This document shows, piece after piece, positions 1 to 11,344 of a DNA stretch of 64,000 nt (its first letter is position 1; every line of letters starts with the position of its first letter). The notes under the pieces are model-generated. The model was not told where the DNA came from and did not search any database. It was given only the letters and a program-made list of their open reading frames with translations. The position numbers were made by a program, and so were the translations under genes. The stretch covers positions 124,001 to 188,000 of the forward strand of contig JAAEAF010014405.1 of the NCBI GenBank assembly GCA_011037195.1. Reading direction: 5' to 3'. Source of the stretch: Triatoma infestans (lineage: Eukaryota > Arthropoda > Insecta > Hemiptera > Reduviidae).

Positions 1-22
1 AACAAATGAAAACGAGACTTAC

Positions 23-640
23 CCTTTGTTGACGGTGAGTGATGAATCGAAGAAGGGTTGATGAGACGAATGGCGGACTGAGAAAGGAAGATGTGGCGTG
101 TGGGTGTGTGTGTGTGTGTGTGTGCGAGGGGGTGGGTGTATGTGTCGAAAAGAGGAACTTAGGTGAGCGGAAGAGGAATGGAATGCTCCGTAGAAGCGGG
201 TGACGCTGCTGTTGAAGCGGCGGTGATGGTGAGTCCGCTAAGGCGCAGGTAATATAGTCCCGTGAAGGTGATGGCGCGTAGAGATGAGTCTTATTATTCA
301 CAGCAGAGACAATATTAATTAACATAGCGAATAGGCGCGTATAAGGCGACACAAAATTTAAAGGCGAAATCAAAGACTGGTAAACAGATGTTAGCTAGTC
401 GGGCGACACGAGAAGAGAACGGCACAAACACTGTGGTCCAGGCGAAGTATAGAAGACAAGTGAAGAAATTTTATAGGAAGAGAACGTTTAAAGGGTGTGG
501 GAAAATAAGTAAGGCGCGAACCCGGAGAGATAAAAGGCGCCAACAATCCCACCACCAAGAGAGAGGGGGAAAGGCGGGGAGGTGTGAGAAATGTGCGGGC
601 AATGAAATAAATAATAATTTAGAAATAGCGAGGCAAAGTT
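23..640 (-). other. Candidate promoter/first exon of a minus-strand host gene
   Basis: This stretch is clearly richer in GC and CpG than the rest of the window. Read on the minus strand it is pyrimidine-rich and ends at position 23 in CAAAGG|GTAAGT, a consensus 5' splice site. I infer a promoter plus non-coding or partly coding first exon of a gene whose other exons lie left of the window. A TATAAAA-like sequence on the minus strand sits near 473. The 84-codon open frame on the plus strand at 388-642 is arginine/lysine-rich, matches nothing I recognise, and is probably chance in GC-rich DNA. Confidence 0.35.
104..124. repeat. (GT)n microsatellite
   Basis: About ten GT dinucleotides in a row inside the GC-rich left end. 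Confidence 0.9.
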
Positions 641-1694
641 AATCTGTCAAAGGTACCGCGACCTAACAGTATGTATTTAAAATAGTGTATTTGTATTATT
701 TTAGTATTCTGATTCTCCGAAATACACTTCAGCAGTTGCCATTTTACTCTAGTCAGTAGATATGTATGTCTTCTCATATACTTTGAACCCAGCAGCTTTA
801 TCTTTATCATTTGATCCGGATTCGCTTAATCCTCACTATCCTATTATGGACCTAGGGAAACGTAAAGAAAAAACAGTTGAAGAGTGTTTTCTACTACAAG
901 GATAATTTTCTACTACTTTCTACAATTCCACCTATCAATTATTAAATGAAATATAGAATACAGTATTCCTATCTGTCTCTCTTATTTACAAAGACTTTTG
1001 ATTAAAAAATAGTAATTTATTGAAGATAAAAACATTCTTAGATGTATAGAAGGTATTTATTTTTACCTAAAGTACATAAATTTTGAAGATTAGCTTAAGA
1101 AGATAAAATGCCCTCCAGAGAATGATTCGTTGTCCTGTGGGCACTGGCCTTTTTAATGCCATCCTATGAAATATTTAATGAAAAGAGGTTACATTATGAA
1201 GCTAAACTTTCCCAACAAAAATAAAGTTTGTAAATAAAGAGAATTGATATTAATTTATTTTATTTTATTTTATTTTTGTAGCACACATATTTTTCTAAAA
1301 GTTATCATTTTTAAAAACATATAAGTCTAATAAATTAAAAAGAAAAAATTATTTTTAATTTATTTCTTTACAATATACAAAAATAACTGGGCAATGTTTA
1401 ATAATATTAAACACTATTTTATGCATGATCATGTATATTTTAAACAGTAGCGACTCAATAACTTATTTAATCCTAAATTAATTGTGAAAGTAAAGATAAA
1501 TGTTTTTTTTTTTTCACTTAATATCTATAATTAAACTTAATCAATATTCTGAAAATTTTAAACATACCATGGCAACATGGAAGAAATTATTGTTTACAAT
1601 AATACCCTTTCAGAATTCATCATTTCATCAGTCGTAGATATAAGAACTATAATTTGGGGGATACTAGTTTTTAAATAAATACTACATTGTGTCT
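641..1694. other. AT-rich DNA with no recognisable gene
   Basis: No coding signal. There are poly-A/T runs and short TTTTA repeats near 1255-1275. I recognise no repeat family. Confidence 0.5.
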
Positions 1695-1890
1695 AGGGCA
1701 GGTGTTGGTGTAGTGGTTATGAGCATGGACTTGCAACTTGGAGGTCCCCTGTTCGAGTCCCATCTATTACTGTTAAATTTTATATTTGTTTAAAAAATGT
1801 TAATTGTAAAATTGGTGCTTCCCTTCCCGTCTGCAGCATCTAATTTGGTAGTTCGACGTTAAACTCGCCTGAAAAAATAGGCATTACTAA
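1695..1890 (+). repeat. tRNA-derived SINE, family S3
   Basis: The head resembles an RNA polymerase III promoter: an A-box-like TGTAGTGGTTATGAGCATGG is followed about 35 bases later by the B-box GTTCGAGTCCC. A tRNA-unrelated body runs to about 1890. No intact tRNA cloverleaf extends to a CCA-like end, so I read it as a SINE rather than a tRNA gene. Confidence 0.55.
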
Positions 1891-2195
1891 TTTACTTTTA
1901 TTATCTTTGTGTGTAATACGATGTTTATACATAATCAAATTATTTTTCTACTAATGATAATAATGAATAGTAGATTAGTATCTTGTCTATAAGCCCGTAA
2001 GAGGTATCTTTGCATGCAGTTACATGGGGAGTAGCGACCCCACGGGTTACCCCAGCTCAATACTCCATGCACTTCGTCAGAACTGTACACAATACACTTA
2101 AAAACGACATACGCTCTACTCTTTACAGACAAGGGGAAACACATACACAAACTAGGGTCTCCATCCCTAGTTAATTGGCCTATGCCAAGGAAGAA

Positions 2196-2375
2196 AGAAG
2201 GGATTAATTCAGTGGTAGCCGCTGGACTAGTAACGCGGAGGTCCCGGTTTCGAATCCCGCATGCTGCACTTAGATTTTTTCTTCTTAGGTGCCTGTACAA
2301 CTCCTGTCTGTAGGTAGAGAACACTGCTTGGCAATGCGCTGAAAAGGCATCGGGTGGCACAATAGTTCAGGGTCG
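2196..2375 (+). repeat. tRNA-derived SINE, family S1 (diverged)
   Basis: Shares with the copies at 16736, 31165 (minus) and 62916 a head containing CAGTGGTAGC, GGACTAGTAACGCGGAG and the B-box TTCGAATCCC. The same body follows, with an AGAGAACACTG..GCAATGCGCTGAAAAGGC block. No clean A-tail is visible. Confidence 0.7.
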
Positions 2376-3386
2376 CAGTGCAATAATCCCCTATAACAAT
2401 CTACAATCTTGTCTATATTTTAATTTTTAAGAATGCTGAGAAATTTGATTAAAATTAATTTAGAGAGGACTGAGGAGATTTTAATATTATAAGAAATTAG
2501 AAAGCTACGTTAAATGAGGCACACACTAAGGATACGCTTTTATTGAGGTCAAACAATGGCTGTCTCAATGGATAATAAAACATTTGTTTTAAATTTTATA
2601 ATTTATAAACACATTCTTTGTCTTTTCAAAAATGCGTATTGTATATTCACAAATACGTAGTTGTGATAATTCTAGTGACTAGCTGTGAAATTATAGTTGA
2701 GGGCAAGTTATATGACCCCTTCTACTAGAAGTTTGATCGATGGAATTACTTCAAGGTAGAATACGTACAATGTCAACAAAGTTTTCTTTAAGAATTTTCA
2801 AGTCAATGCCCCCTCCTTCTCATAATATTACAAGCCCAATCATCATAAATGTTCATTATTTAGTTAAAAAATAAAACAATTTTTTATTTTATCAAATAAT
2901 ATATACAAGTACTAAGTTAAGCTATATTTTCAAATCTTCAATTTAGATTACCAAAATTTTTAATTGTAAATGAACTGTTTAAAAAGTAGTCTTTCTTTTC
3001 ATATTGAACCATTGTAATAGAAACAAGCCGGCCATTGTTGAGGAAATTCGCCACCAAGTACTAGACTCAACAGTTCTAATACCAGCCTGTCGAGCGCTAC
3101 CATTGTGCCTTCAAGCGCACTTCAACTACACATTCTCTCCTCAGTCATGCTCAATGCGATGTATGAATGAGCTTCAACTTGGACAGTCAAGCTTTAAATT
3201 TTCTATTTTGTTCCTAAAAAGAGGTAGGAGAAACTGGGATAAAAAGCCGGAAATCTGAAGGCTTTTACAAGTCTCCAAACCAACTTTGAAGTGTCAACCG
3301 TGTGCAAGATCAACTTGAAGAGTTAACAGTAGAGGAAGTCTAAACAAGCTATTAAGAAGCAGTCAATCAATAAAAAGTTTGAATAT
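2376..3386. other. AT-rich DNA with no recognisable gene
   Basis: No coding frame of interest and no repeat that I can match inside the window. Confidence 0.4.
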
Positions 3387-3387
3387 G

Positions 3388-3545
3388 TGGTATTTTATCT
3401 ATCGTAGCATGCATATTCATTTTGTTCCTTACCGGTTTCGGATTTTCATCCATCGTCAGAGCATATTCACCAAGTTCGTGTAGAGAGTTTACTTCAACGT
3501 GATGTTTCTGTTACACTCACTTGTTGAGTGATTCCAAGCCAACAA
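3388..3545 (-). mobile_element. FB2 fold-back element, one arm
   Basis: One arm of the FB2 family: a GTATTTTATC..CGTAGCATGCATATTCA end, the hammerhead-like core on the minus strand, and the TTCACTTCAACGT..TGTTACACTCAC block. The second arm is absent. The sequence passes into an RLE-LINE fragment at ACAAGTGTGAG, a string that also occurs in FB2, so the join may have used microhomology. Confidence 0.65.
3430..3468 (-). ncRNA. Hammerhead-ribozyme-like core (FB2 arm)
   Basis: On the minus strand: CTGACGA, one T, then the perfect hairpin GGAT-GAAA-ATCC, then GAA and the self-complementary ACCGGT. This fits the hammerhead core (C3 U4 G5 A6 N7 G8 A9 / stem II / G12 A13 A14) with a palindromic stem III. 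The base after ACCGGT is A, still an allowed H17. One extra T separates A9 from stem II. Catalysis is inferred, not shown. Confidence 0.4.
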
Positions 3546-3975
3546 GTGTGAGTGAATCTGGACTGGAGTGTAATATTTAGAGACTGTACTACGACCGGAC
3601 AGCGCTCTCTGACAGAAGAGTCCATCACAACCGACCTATTGTGCTTTATGACAAGGAAAGGAGAGGCAATAACGTTGGCCGACATTGCATTTCCAAACAC
3701 CAACAACTTCCTCCAAGTAATGGCGGAAAAAAGCGGAAGTATGCAGAGCTTGAGTTCGAAATAAAGATACCGTGGGAATTGGGTGGCTGTCCAAATAGTA
3801 CCCATAGTGCTCCACAAATTACGGTCGAATTGGACCGTAATTTTATATGGTCATCCAGAAAGCAGTCGTGTTAAACACGTGCCATATTGTCCAGAAATTC
3901 TTAAACAAACATTAAATAATAATGTGCTTGGTTTCATCCCTTACATAAGAAGAAATAATAATAATAATATTGAAT
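3541..3975 (+). pseudogene. RLE-type LINE, 3' end fragment
   Basis: The fragment encodes the end of the restriction-like endonuclease region of an R2-superfamily-like retrotransposon: an RPD-like motif, then ADIAFPNTNN, then KKRKYAELEFEIK. It is closely similar to the copies at 22930 and 48852. The frame is broken in the same place as at 22930, where two bases of a GAGAG run appear to be missing, so both copies may come from one already frameshifted source. It ends at an (AAT)n tail around 3954-3970. Confidence 0.75.
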
Positions 3976-4326
3976 TGTGGATGGGTCCGCAATGCTGGAT
4001 AACATCTGGTATCGGATGATCGGTATGACGGATTTTCCATCATCAGAGCACATTCACCAAGTTCGTGTGGAGAGTTCACTTCAACGTAATGTTTCTGTTA
4101 CACTCACACTTGTTGGTTGTATATATGTGGGAATAAGGTTATCGAGATAAGATAACCTTATAACCTCCCCATGTATATACAACCAACAAGTGTGAGTGAA
4201 ACAGAAACATTACGTTGAAGTGAACTCTCTACCCGTACTTGGTGAATTTGCTCTGACGATGGATGAAAATCCGAAAAGGCCAGGAACGAAATGAATATGC
4301 ATACTACGACGGATAAAATACTAGAT
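3976..4326 (+). mobile_element. FB2 fold-back element
   Basis: Two inverted arms surround a centre at about 4130-4175. The left arm runs from GGATGGGTCCGCAATGCTGG through CACTCACACTTGTTGGTTGT. The right arm is its reverse complement and ends GACGGATAAAATACTAGA. The arms would fold into a hairpin of roughly 130 bp. The right-arm core has CTGACGA and the GGAT-GAAA-ATCC hairpin, but ACCGGTC has decayed to AAGGCC. The left-arm core is partly deleted. Confidence 0.8.
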
Positions 4327-6639
4327 TAAAAAGGTTTACTGCCTCAATTCACTATCTGCCCAAAAGTAATTTTATAGGCCAGAGCTAGTCAAGCTAGTCT
4401 TCACTACCTAATTAAATTAGTACAGCAAGAGTTACATCAGCTGGTGTAGATTTTTTGAGGGTTGGACAGTGAAGGTAGAGAATTACCTGATCAATGAGTA
4501 AATTATATAAGAATGAATTGGGAAGACTTTACACTGTATAACTTAGAGAACAGTATGGTAACGTGAATAGAGAGAGAGAGTGACAGGCAAAATGGCAGAT
4601 TAACAATGTGAGATGGTTGTTGGAACGATCGTACGTTGAATGATGCTTCATTGGAATAAACAATGAGAGAGAGTTATATGAAGCGCAACTTTTCCCTACT
4701 CTCCTTAACTTCTCCTTCCAGTATTATCAGTTGTCGTACCTTGGACTGTTCCCTTTGAGAGAGACATTTTAGCCTTGCAGCTTGTGGGTGGTGCCTTGAG
4801 ATCGCCTTGTGCTGTTAAAGTCTAAAATCACGGCAATATGACTCGGGAATATGTCACGGCAATCCATTATACAGCCAACGCTACCATTCTATATCATGAA
4901 ACCAACATCATTACTTTTCGCTCTATTACTCTAACCTCAAATATGATATAATCACTCAAAATCACTAAATGTTATCATGTGTAATAAAGTAAAAAATAAT
5001 CAATCTATATGTTCTTCAAATTATTATACCAATCACTATTTGTAAATGTTTGTCAACATTCACAAACTATTCATTTTTAGTTTTTTATAAACAAACTTTG
5101 AGCTTTACAAGTTTTAAAAAATAATTAATACAAGTTTAATTATAAAAAAATTATATAATTAAATTGTGAATCACTTATGTAGAGGTTGGTAGGTGCGCGC
5201 TCTACCAGGTGGGTAGTGGATTTGCCTGGGGATAATCCAAACAACGGTGACACTGTGATATGTTGCATATTAAATAGTATATATTTTTGGAAAATATGTA
5301 TAACACAAGATTATGTTACAATATAATACGTATATATAATATATATAATAATTAAAAAACTGATGTACTAACACGACTTATCCTTTTTGCAATTAACATA
5401 ATTAATTATAATTGATAAATTTTATTCAACAACTTTTGTTTATTAAATATTTGAACGTGTAGTTAGTAAACCAAGTATAATGAATCTCATTGATGTCTTT
5501 AATTAGAGAAAATGGCAGAAAATTGGATAAAAAAAAAACTGTTCAGTAAATTCACATTTTTGTCAACTGATTATTCCTAAAATACAGAATTTTGACAATT
5601 CGTATTTAATCTAAATTTAAATTTAGCCGCCAACAGCAACAATAATAATTTTATTTTTGGAAGGGAATTGTACTACCTTGATAATAATTTACTTATTTAT
5701 TAGGCTGTGTCCTAAGATTAGAGAAAGGGGTAACCTATGCATTTTCTCCTCTCTCAGTCAGTCGCTATGTTAAGCTCGAAGGAATAAGTCGTTATGCAAC
5801 ACTTCCTTGAATAGGTCACAGTATAATACCTATATAATTCAAGCCAGTTCGGTTCCCTTTAATTGTGAAAACTCAATTATGTTACTTCTGGTTTTCCTGG
5901 GTAATGTTTAATAAACTGGTCCTGGGAGATAACCTTAGCTGTGCAGCTTCTGGGAGCCCGTTTAATTATTACCTACCTGATCATCATCAGCCAAGTAGCA
6001 GTGTATTGGTCAAGACACAAGAGTTAGACGCACATAAGAATTATTTCCTTATTCCTATTTCTCCTCTCCCCTTGTCCCTGATATGGGCTAAGTACACATG
6101 GGTCTTCCAGCACTGGTAATCAGGATTCTGCGTTTTAAGAAGGTAAGCGCCATTCCTTTGGCTTATTGAAAGTGATAATAAGTAATATTTGCTACCCATT
6201 TTTAAATTTAATTTATATATCCATTTTTGTCCATATAATTTTTAATATTTTAATTTCCCATTTTGTTCAACCATTATATTTATATTATAATACAGTCCAC
6301 TCAATATTTCACTCTTCAATTTATATTTTGCTGTTTTCTATTAATCAGAGCCCACCTGAGGTATTTCACCTCAATTTATATTATAATTATCTTTCCTGTT
6401 ATTTATTATAAAGAGCCTACCAGAGGTTGAGAGAATAGAGGTAAAAAAAGCTCACTTTTATTTTTATTTTATTTTTTATTTCCTGTTATTTACTAAATAT
6501 ATACATTATGTAATTTTTAGGAGGTGATAGAATCGTATAATAAATTAAATTAGCACTTTAGAAGAATGCATATTTCCGCACCTCTCCCATAACCCCTTTA
6601 AATGAATTACCCAGAAAAATATTTCAAGTAAAAGTGATA
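4327..6639. other. Unassigned AT-rich DNA
   Basis: No gene recognised. Open frames at 5865-6119 and 6166-6411 have no recognisable motif; the second looks hydrophobic only because it is AT-rich. No match to other repeats in the window. Confidence 0.4.
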
Positions 6640-7010
6640 GACCTATTTAGTGTGTGTAGAGTTTAATGAAAATAGCAAAAAAACTGAAAAATTCATTCAG
6701 TAAACTGTTGACCAATTTTGTTTAAAACCTTATTGATATGTCCCCAGGTTGCATATTAAACGAAATATCAATTTGAAGTTTCTCCGATTGTCCGTTAATG
6801 CGTACTTCATGACCACATAAAAACGCAAACATAAAGAACATTTTCAAAAAAAAACACGAAAAAAAACTTCTTTTTTGGGCTCAGGGGACCTCAAAACGTG
6901 AATTTTTTTGTATGGACTTGATATCGGAAATTTGACTCAATCGTAATACGTCTTAATTCACTTCGCAAACTTCAATTTATATTTGTTCGATTTTAGGAAG
7001 GGAAAAAATG
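6640..7010 (+). mobile_element. Diverged HINE-like fragment
   Basis: Preserves the 3'-half landmarks of the HINE-like family in degraded form: a tract similar to the one before the first stem module, ATTAAACGAAATATCAA, GGGCTCAGGGGACCTCAAAACG, and GATATCGGAAATTTGACTCAATCGTAATAC. The terminal stem-loop is missing. Confidence 0.6.
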
Positions 7011-7156
7011 TGTTATAAAATAGAGTGACCGAGCTAGGAGTTATGATTTAGTTGGTAGCGTAATGAATGTAGAATGGTGGTGTTTGGTTGTTATATGAGG
7101 ATGTTTCCTTTTAAGATTCCGTAAAGCGTTTTGTTGACAGATCAGTTTCATAAAAT

Positions 7157-7410
7157 ATCTGGTATTTAATCCGCCGTATCATGCAAATTTCCGATGTTCC
7201 TGAACCGGTTTCGGATTTTCATCCATCGTCAGGGTAAACATATCAAGTGGACTTCAACTTGATGTTTTAATTTAATGAAGGCAACTCTCTACAAGAACTT
7301 GATAACTTTACTCTGACAATGGATGAAACGTCAGAAATATGCATGCTACGATGGATAAAATACCAGATGTTATCCAAAATTGCGTACCCATCCACATATT
7401 CATTGAATAT
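7157..7410 (+). mobile_element. FB2 fold-back element, short copy
   Basis: Begins ATCTGGTATTTAATCCG and ends in the inverse block GGATAAAATACCAGATG followed by ACCCATCCACATAT. The central part of both arms is shortened. The left-arm core on the minus strand (7203-7236) is CTGACGA, GGAT-GAAA-ATCC, GAA-ACCGGT-T. The right-arm core is degenerate. Confidence 0.7.
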
Positions 7411-7789
7411 TTTTAAAAATTTTTAATTTTTTCTTCTAAAGATTACATTTTCTCTTCAAATTTTAAATTTCAGTTTGCATAGCTAAAACACCCAAGAGTT
7501 TTTTAATTAAGTAAATACATGTTCTCAGTTTTTTTTTTCTTTATGACGAGAAATTTAAGTTTACTGTTTTGTTCTTTGTTTATCGAAGACCTTAAGTTTT
7601 GAAACAAATAATTGAAAGCATTCTGTATGCAATACAACTAGATTTAAAGTTGGACCCACTTACATAATCAATTCTAGAACTCATATTTTTTGGTATGATG
7701 TTTCGTAATGCGATTTCCTATAACGCGGAAGTATCCCCCGCATTGGCGATAAAGTTTATTAATAGCTAGTCGCCTAGGCTTACTGCAGA

Positions 7790-8140
7790 ATTACTCCAAC
7801 AAGGCCTTGCGGCCATAAGGATATCTGTGGGCCTCCTTATTGCAGATTAACAAGCACACGCATGGCATGGGCCTGTACAAGTTTTGTCAGGAAGAAAAGA
7901 CTGCCATACTGTGTCATTGTGAGGGGCTTATATGGCTGAGGTTTCGCCTCATAGAAAAGAGGAGAAGCTAACTCCTGCATGCTTCACCCAAGAGCCCCTC
8001 TCAGAACTCCCTCAGGATTCTCTCTTTCCAGACTCCAACTCTAACTGGGTAGAAGGTCTGGAGAGGGAGCCGTAACTTGTGGGTGCCAAAATAGACCATA
8101 GGGTTCCCGGTGACGAAGGCTGAACAGCCAACCCCCGCAG
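7790..8140 (+). pseudogene. RNase H LINE, C-terminal tail
   Basis: Plus-strand relic of the LINE C-terminus in the clade also present at 44.3 and 56.4 kb. It shows an AAIRIS-like segment, a decayed zinc-knuckle region and a PLSELPQDS-like segment, then a non-coding tail ending ATCTAATCTAATC. Frameshifts and stops are frequent. It is separated from the related RNase H piece downstream and may belong to a different copy. Confidence 0.6.
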
Positions 8141-8559
8141 AATCTAATCTAATCAAATACGGTAGTCCACTGTATCTATATTACATATACGTATAAGTAC
8201 GTATTACATGCATGTAAAAGTATAGGATATCTATATAAGTATAGGATTGTATAGGATAAGTGAACATAGTATTTTTCATTATTAGGTTTACGTAACCAGA
8301 GGTGAGACGAATATCGAGTAGTCCACTTCAATTAGTTGATAAGTTTCGTATGAATGGGTTTGTATGTGGAAGAAGCAAGAATGCTAAATTAGATTTGTCA
8401 ACGTTAATTTGCAGTAGGGTAGTATTGAATCTAAATAAGTCTGTAATACCTAAGAATGAAATAAAAGAAATATATATATATATTTACTTAGAACCAAACA
8501 AGTACGACGGGTCATTGGGAGAAAAAAAATTTCCGCACATAATATAAGCTCCCCGATGT

Positions 8560-9160
8560 GGACCTTAACTACCACACTTACCCAAACACGAGAAAAAATG
8601 AAATCGTAGTATATATAGATAGTTCCAGGACATGTGCCAGTGTGGGGGCTGGTATGCATATTGAGTGCGCTAGTTTCGGCTTCGACATATCTCTTGGCAA
8701 TATCCCAACAGTTTAACCAGGCTGAAATCTACGCCATCTTAAGCTGTGCCCAATATTTTAAGAATAAGGGCATAATTTGATAGTCAGATTAAGGGATCTG
8801 ATAGTCAGGCCGCACAAAAAGCTTTAAAAGCAAACTGTGCCGCACTAAAAGCTAATTGCATCAAGTCGAGGATTATTAAGGAATTTTGTAAAGAATTGGA
8901 AACTCTGCAGAACCATAATAGCTAATAGCCTCCGGCCAGGTTAGTTGCCGGAGCACAAGGAAACAAAAAGGCCGGCCGGTTGGCAAAGGAAGGCGTTTCA
9001 CGGACGCTCATTGGTCCTGAGCCTTTCTGCGGCATCTCTTACAAACCCGCCTGTGAGGGGGGGGCATTGAAAAATGGCTAACACGGAATCACACATTGTA
9101 CTGGAAAAAACATTGCGTTGTAGAGGAACTCAAAGATTCATGCTTGCTTCATGTCGACGT
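8560..9160 (+). pseudogene. RNase H domain of an I-group-like LINE (relic)
   Basis: Decayed RNase H: YIDSSRT at about 8610 (for the first catalytic Asp), VGAG, ISLGN, NQAEIYAIL (for the catalytic Glu), a DSQAA-like region, and at about 8960 the end segment GRLAKEG followed by LIGPEPFCGI. Several stops and frame changes lie between them. The order matches the better copy at 56.4-57.5 kb. The element is dead. Confidence 0.65.
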
Positions 9161-10050
9161 TACCATCATGACAGTAGGATGAATGATTCGGGACTCTTTG
9201 CAATCATTCTTAAGAGCAAATTTTTTAACTTTTAATCTAAAATAAGATTCTTTAAAAGGTTGCGATTTTCGACTACACTTCCAGATTTTTAATATAATGT
9301 CCTTTAAAACTCTTTAAAGCCTTTAAAGCTCTTTTCTTTTATTTATTTACTTTAAAAAAAAAAAAAAAACAATTTGATGGATAACTTTAATAAAAATTGT
9401 TGTTCACGATATATAAAATAAGTGAAAGTAAACAATTTTTTATCCCTTTAACCTCCTTAAATGTAATAAAAAGAAATAAGTGTCTTAATGAGAAGATCTA
9501 TTTTTCAGTTGATTTTGGGAGGGGAATTTCATAGCATATCTTTTTAGTAATTTTATTTAGCTCATATTAAAAAAAAAAAAAAAAAATGACACAATAAACT
9601 TAATTTTAATCCAAGTGTCATGTCAACATGTCAGTTAGAAAAGGGCACTCCACTACACCATCGTACAATCTGAGCCAGTAGTCTTACATCAACCTTTACC
9701 TGATTCACTTCCGACATGCAACAATAGTGTAGATGATGATGGTGGGGTAAGGAGGAGGATGGTAATTTAGGTAAAAAAAAATAAATGAATAAAATCTGAT
9801 GCTAAACATTCCATCTGACTTTGTGCAAAACAAACATTTATGTTTGACGAATTTTTTTAGAAGTCAATCTTTAACTAAATACCGCCTTACTACATTTTGT
9901 TATCTCTAAGTTTATCATTAGTGGGATTATACTTATCTATGGCAACTATAGATAGATCATGACATCTCTTTTTAAAATTTGACGAAATTTGTTCTTGAGA
10001 TTGGTGGAATCAGGCCGGTTCTCAAAGCCAATGTTTTCGGTATATATATA
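9161..10050. other. AT-rich DNA with poly-A runs
   Basis: Contains A-runs near 9353-9370 and 9570-9586 that could be retroelement tails, but no body can be assigned. No gene seen. Confidence 0.35.
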
Positions 10051-10062
10051 TATATACATTAA

Positions 10063-11026
10063 TTATGGAAGATTCTTCTCGACCGTTGCTTGTATGAAGG
10101 AAATGGATCGTGAGTTTCGGTCTTTTTTTTGAAAAAAATAAAAAAAACTTAAATTCTTGCCAACGTTTCGACAAATATATTGTCTTTTTCAAGGCCTACA
10201 ACATATAATACACAATATATACATATACACAAACATACAATACACAAACTGTTCACTAAATTAAAAGACCCTACGCCGGCTGAATTACAATCAAATATTA
10301 TTTACAAAATAAATTGCCAGTAATGTCCAGCCACGTATATTGGACAAACGAAACAATATTTAAAGAACAGGTTATACCAACACGACTATGACTGTAGAAA
10401 AAAACAAACCTAACTCTGACAACATAACAGCACTCACTAAACACCATACTGAAAAAAGACACGATTTTGATTTTTCTAACACCAGTATTTTGACAACTGA
10501 ACGTAATAGAAAAGAACTTAATTTTTTAGAAATGCTATATATAAAATTATAGGACAGATACCAACGGACGTCTCTCTTCAATTTATCACAACCTGATTTC
10601 CTAATCCCTGACCTTGTTTTTCTAAATAGACCCCCTTCTCCACTAGTTCCGTTATAAATATACCTGCTCGCTGTTCACTATGGTTTATTTGTTTCACTAT
10701 TCTCTGTGTTGTTGAGGTGTTGTCAACTTTTTATTTACAAAACTATACATAAGTTTGCAAATTTGATATGTTTTAAAGATTATTTAATAGTTTTTATTTT
10801 TTTATTTTTTATGTAAGTAAACCATAAAATTTTTATAAATTAATCCATAATTTTATTTTTTATTATTTTCTGTTTTTTGTTTTTGATTTTGATTTTCAAA
10901 AAAGAACCTATTGTATTTATATGTTGTAGGTCTACTCAAAGACAATATATTTGTCGAAACGTTGGCAAGAATTTAAGTTTTTTTATTTTTTTCAAAAAAA
11001 GACCGAAACTCACGATCCATTTCCTT
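10063..11026 (+). mobile_element. Penelope-like element remnant with inverted terminal repeats
   Basis: About 960 bp bounded by inverted arms of ~120 bp (about 10094-10215 and 10905-11026). Each arm contains GTCGAAACGTTGGCAAGAAT in opposite orientation. The flanks are 12-bp direct repeats TATATACATTAA at 10051-10062 and 11027-11038, which I read as a target-site duplication. The interior encodes a GIY-YIG domain. Inverted or tandem terminal repeats, a GIY-YIG endonuclease and a hammerhead-type motif in the terminal repeat are known Penelope-like features. The reverse transcriptase part is missing. Confidence 0.75.
10252..10560 (+). pseudogene. GIY-YIG endonuclease domain of a Penelope-like element
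   Basis: The reading frame gives FTKLKDPTPAELQSNIIYKI, the IIY of GIY, then TYIGQT (YIG), QYLKNRLYQHDYDC, and after a one-base shift near 10420 NITALTKHH, HDFDF, and TERNRKELNFLEMLYIK. This is the order of the C-terminal endonuclease of Penelope-like elements. One in-frame stop (TAA at about 10321) and one frameshift after an A-rich run make it non-functional. Confidence 0.8.
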
Positions 11027-11038
11027 TATATACATTAA

Positions 11039-11085
11039 GTTGTTGTGGTTCCGCAGAGCTGGAAAGCATCAGAGATATTTTCTAG
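11039..11085 (+). mobile_element. FB1 terminal fragment
   Basis: GTTGTGGTTCCGCAGAGCTGGAAAGCATCAGAGATATTTTC matches the outer end of FB1 copies at 41031, 47180-47212 (reverse) and 61434. It directly abuts the target duplication of the Penelope-like element, so that element may have inserted at or into an FB1 end. Confidence 0.65.
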
Positions 11086-11344
11086 AATTCCAAGATTTTC
11101 CTAGATATGCGTGGCTTACTCTATGTCGTCGTTACCATCTTAGCGGACAGTAGGATCAATGATTCAGGACATCGTTGCCATCATTGTATGGTGCAACAAT
11201 GTATGGTTTTTACTATTGACATAATATGAATGTTACAATAATGGCTGCAGAGGGTAAGAAATGCAGTGTCGTATGAGTGTTGAACACCACAGGCGATCAC
11301 GGAAAAAATCAGAAGATATATATGTTTAAGTCATCATAATCCTC

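Noticed and set aside
388..642. Basic 84-codon ORF as a nuclear protein gene
   Set aside because: No recognisable domain, in GC-rich DNA that looks like a promoter of the opposite strand.
1705..1775. Functional tRNA gene
   Set aside because: A and B boxes are present, but no convincing acceptor and anticodon stems close a cloverleaf, and a longer repeat body follows. SINE is the better reading.
8302..8547. 81-codon plus-strand ORF
   Set aside because: AT-rich frame that overlaps the region before a decayed RNase H; no motif and no start context.
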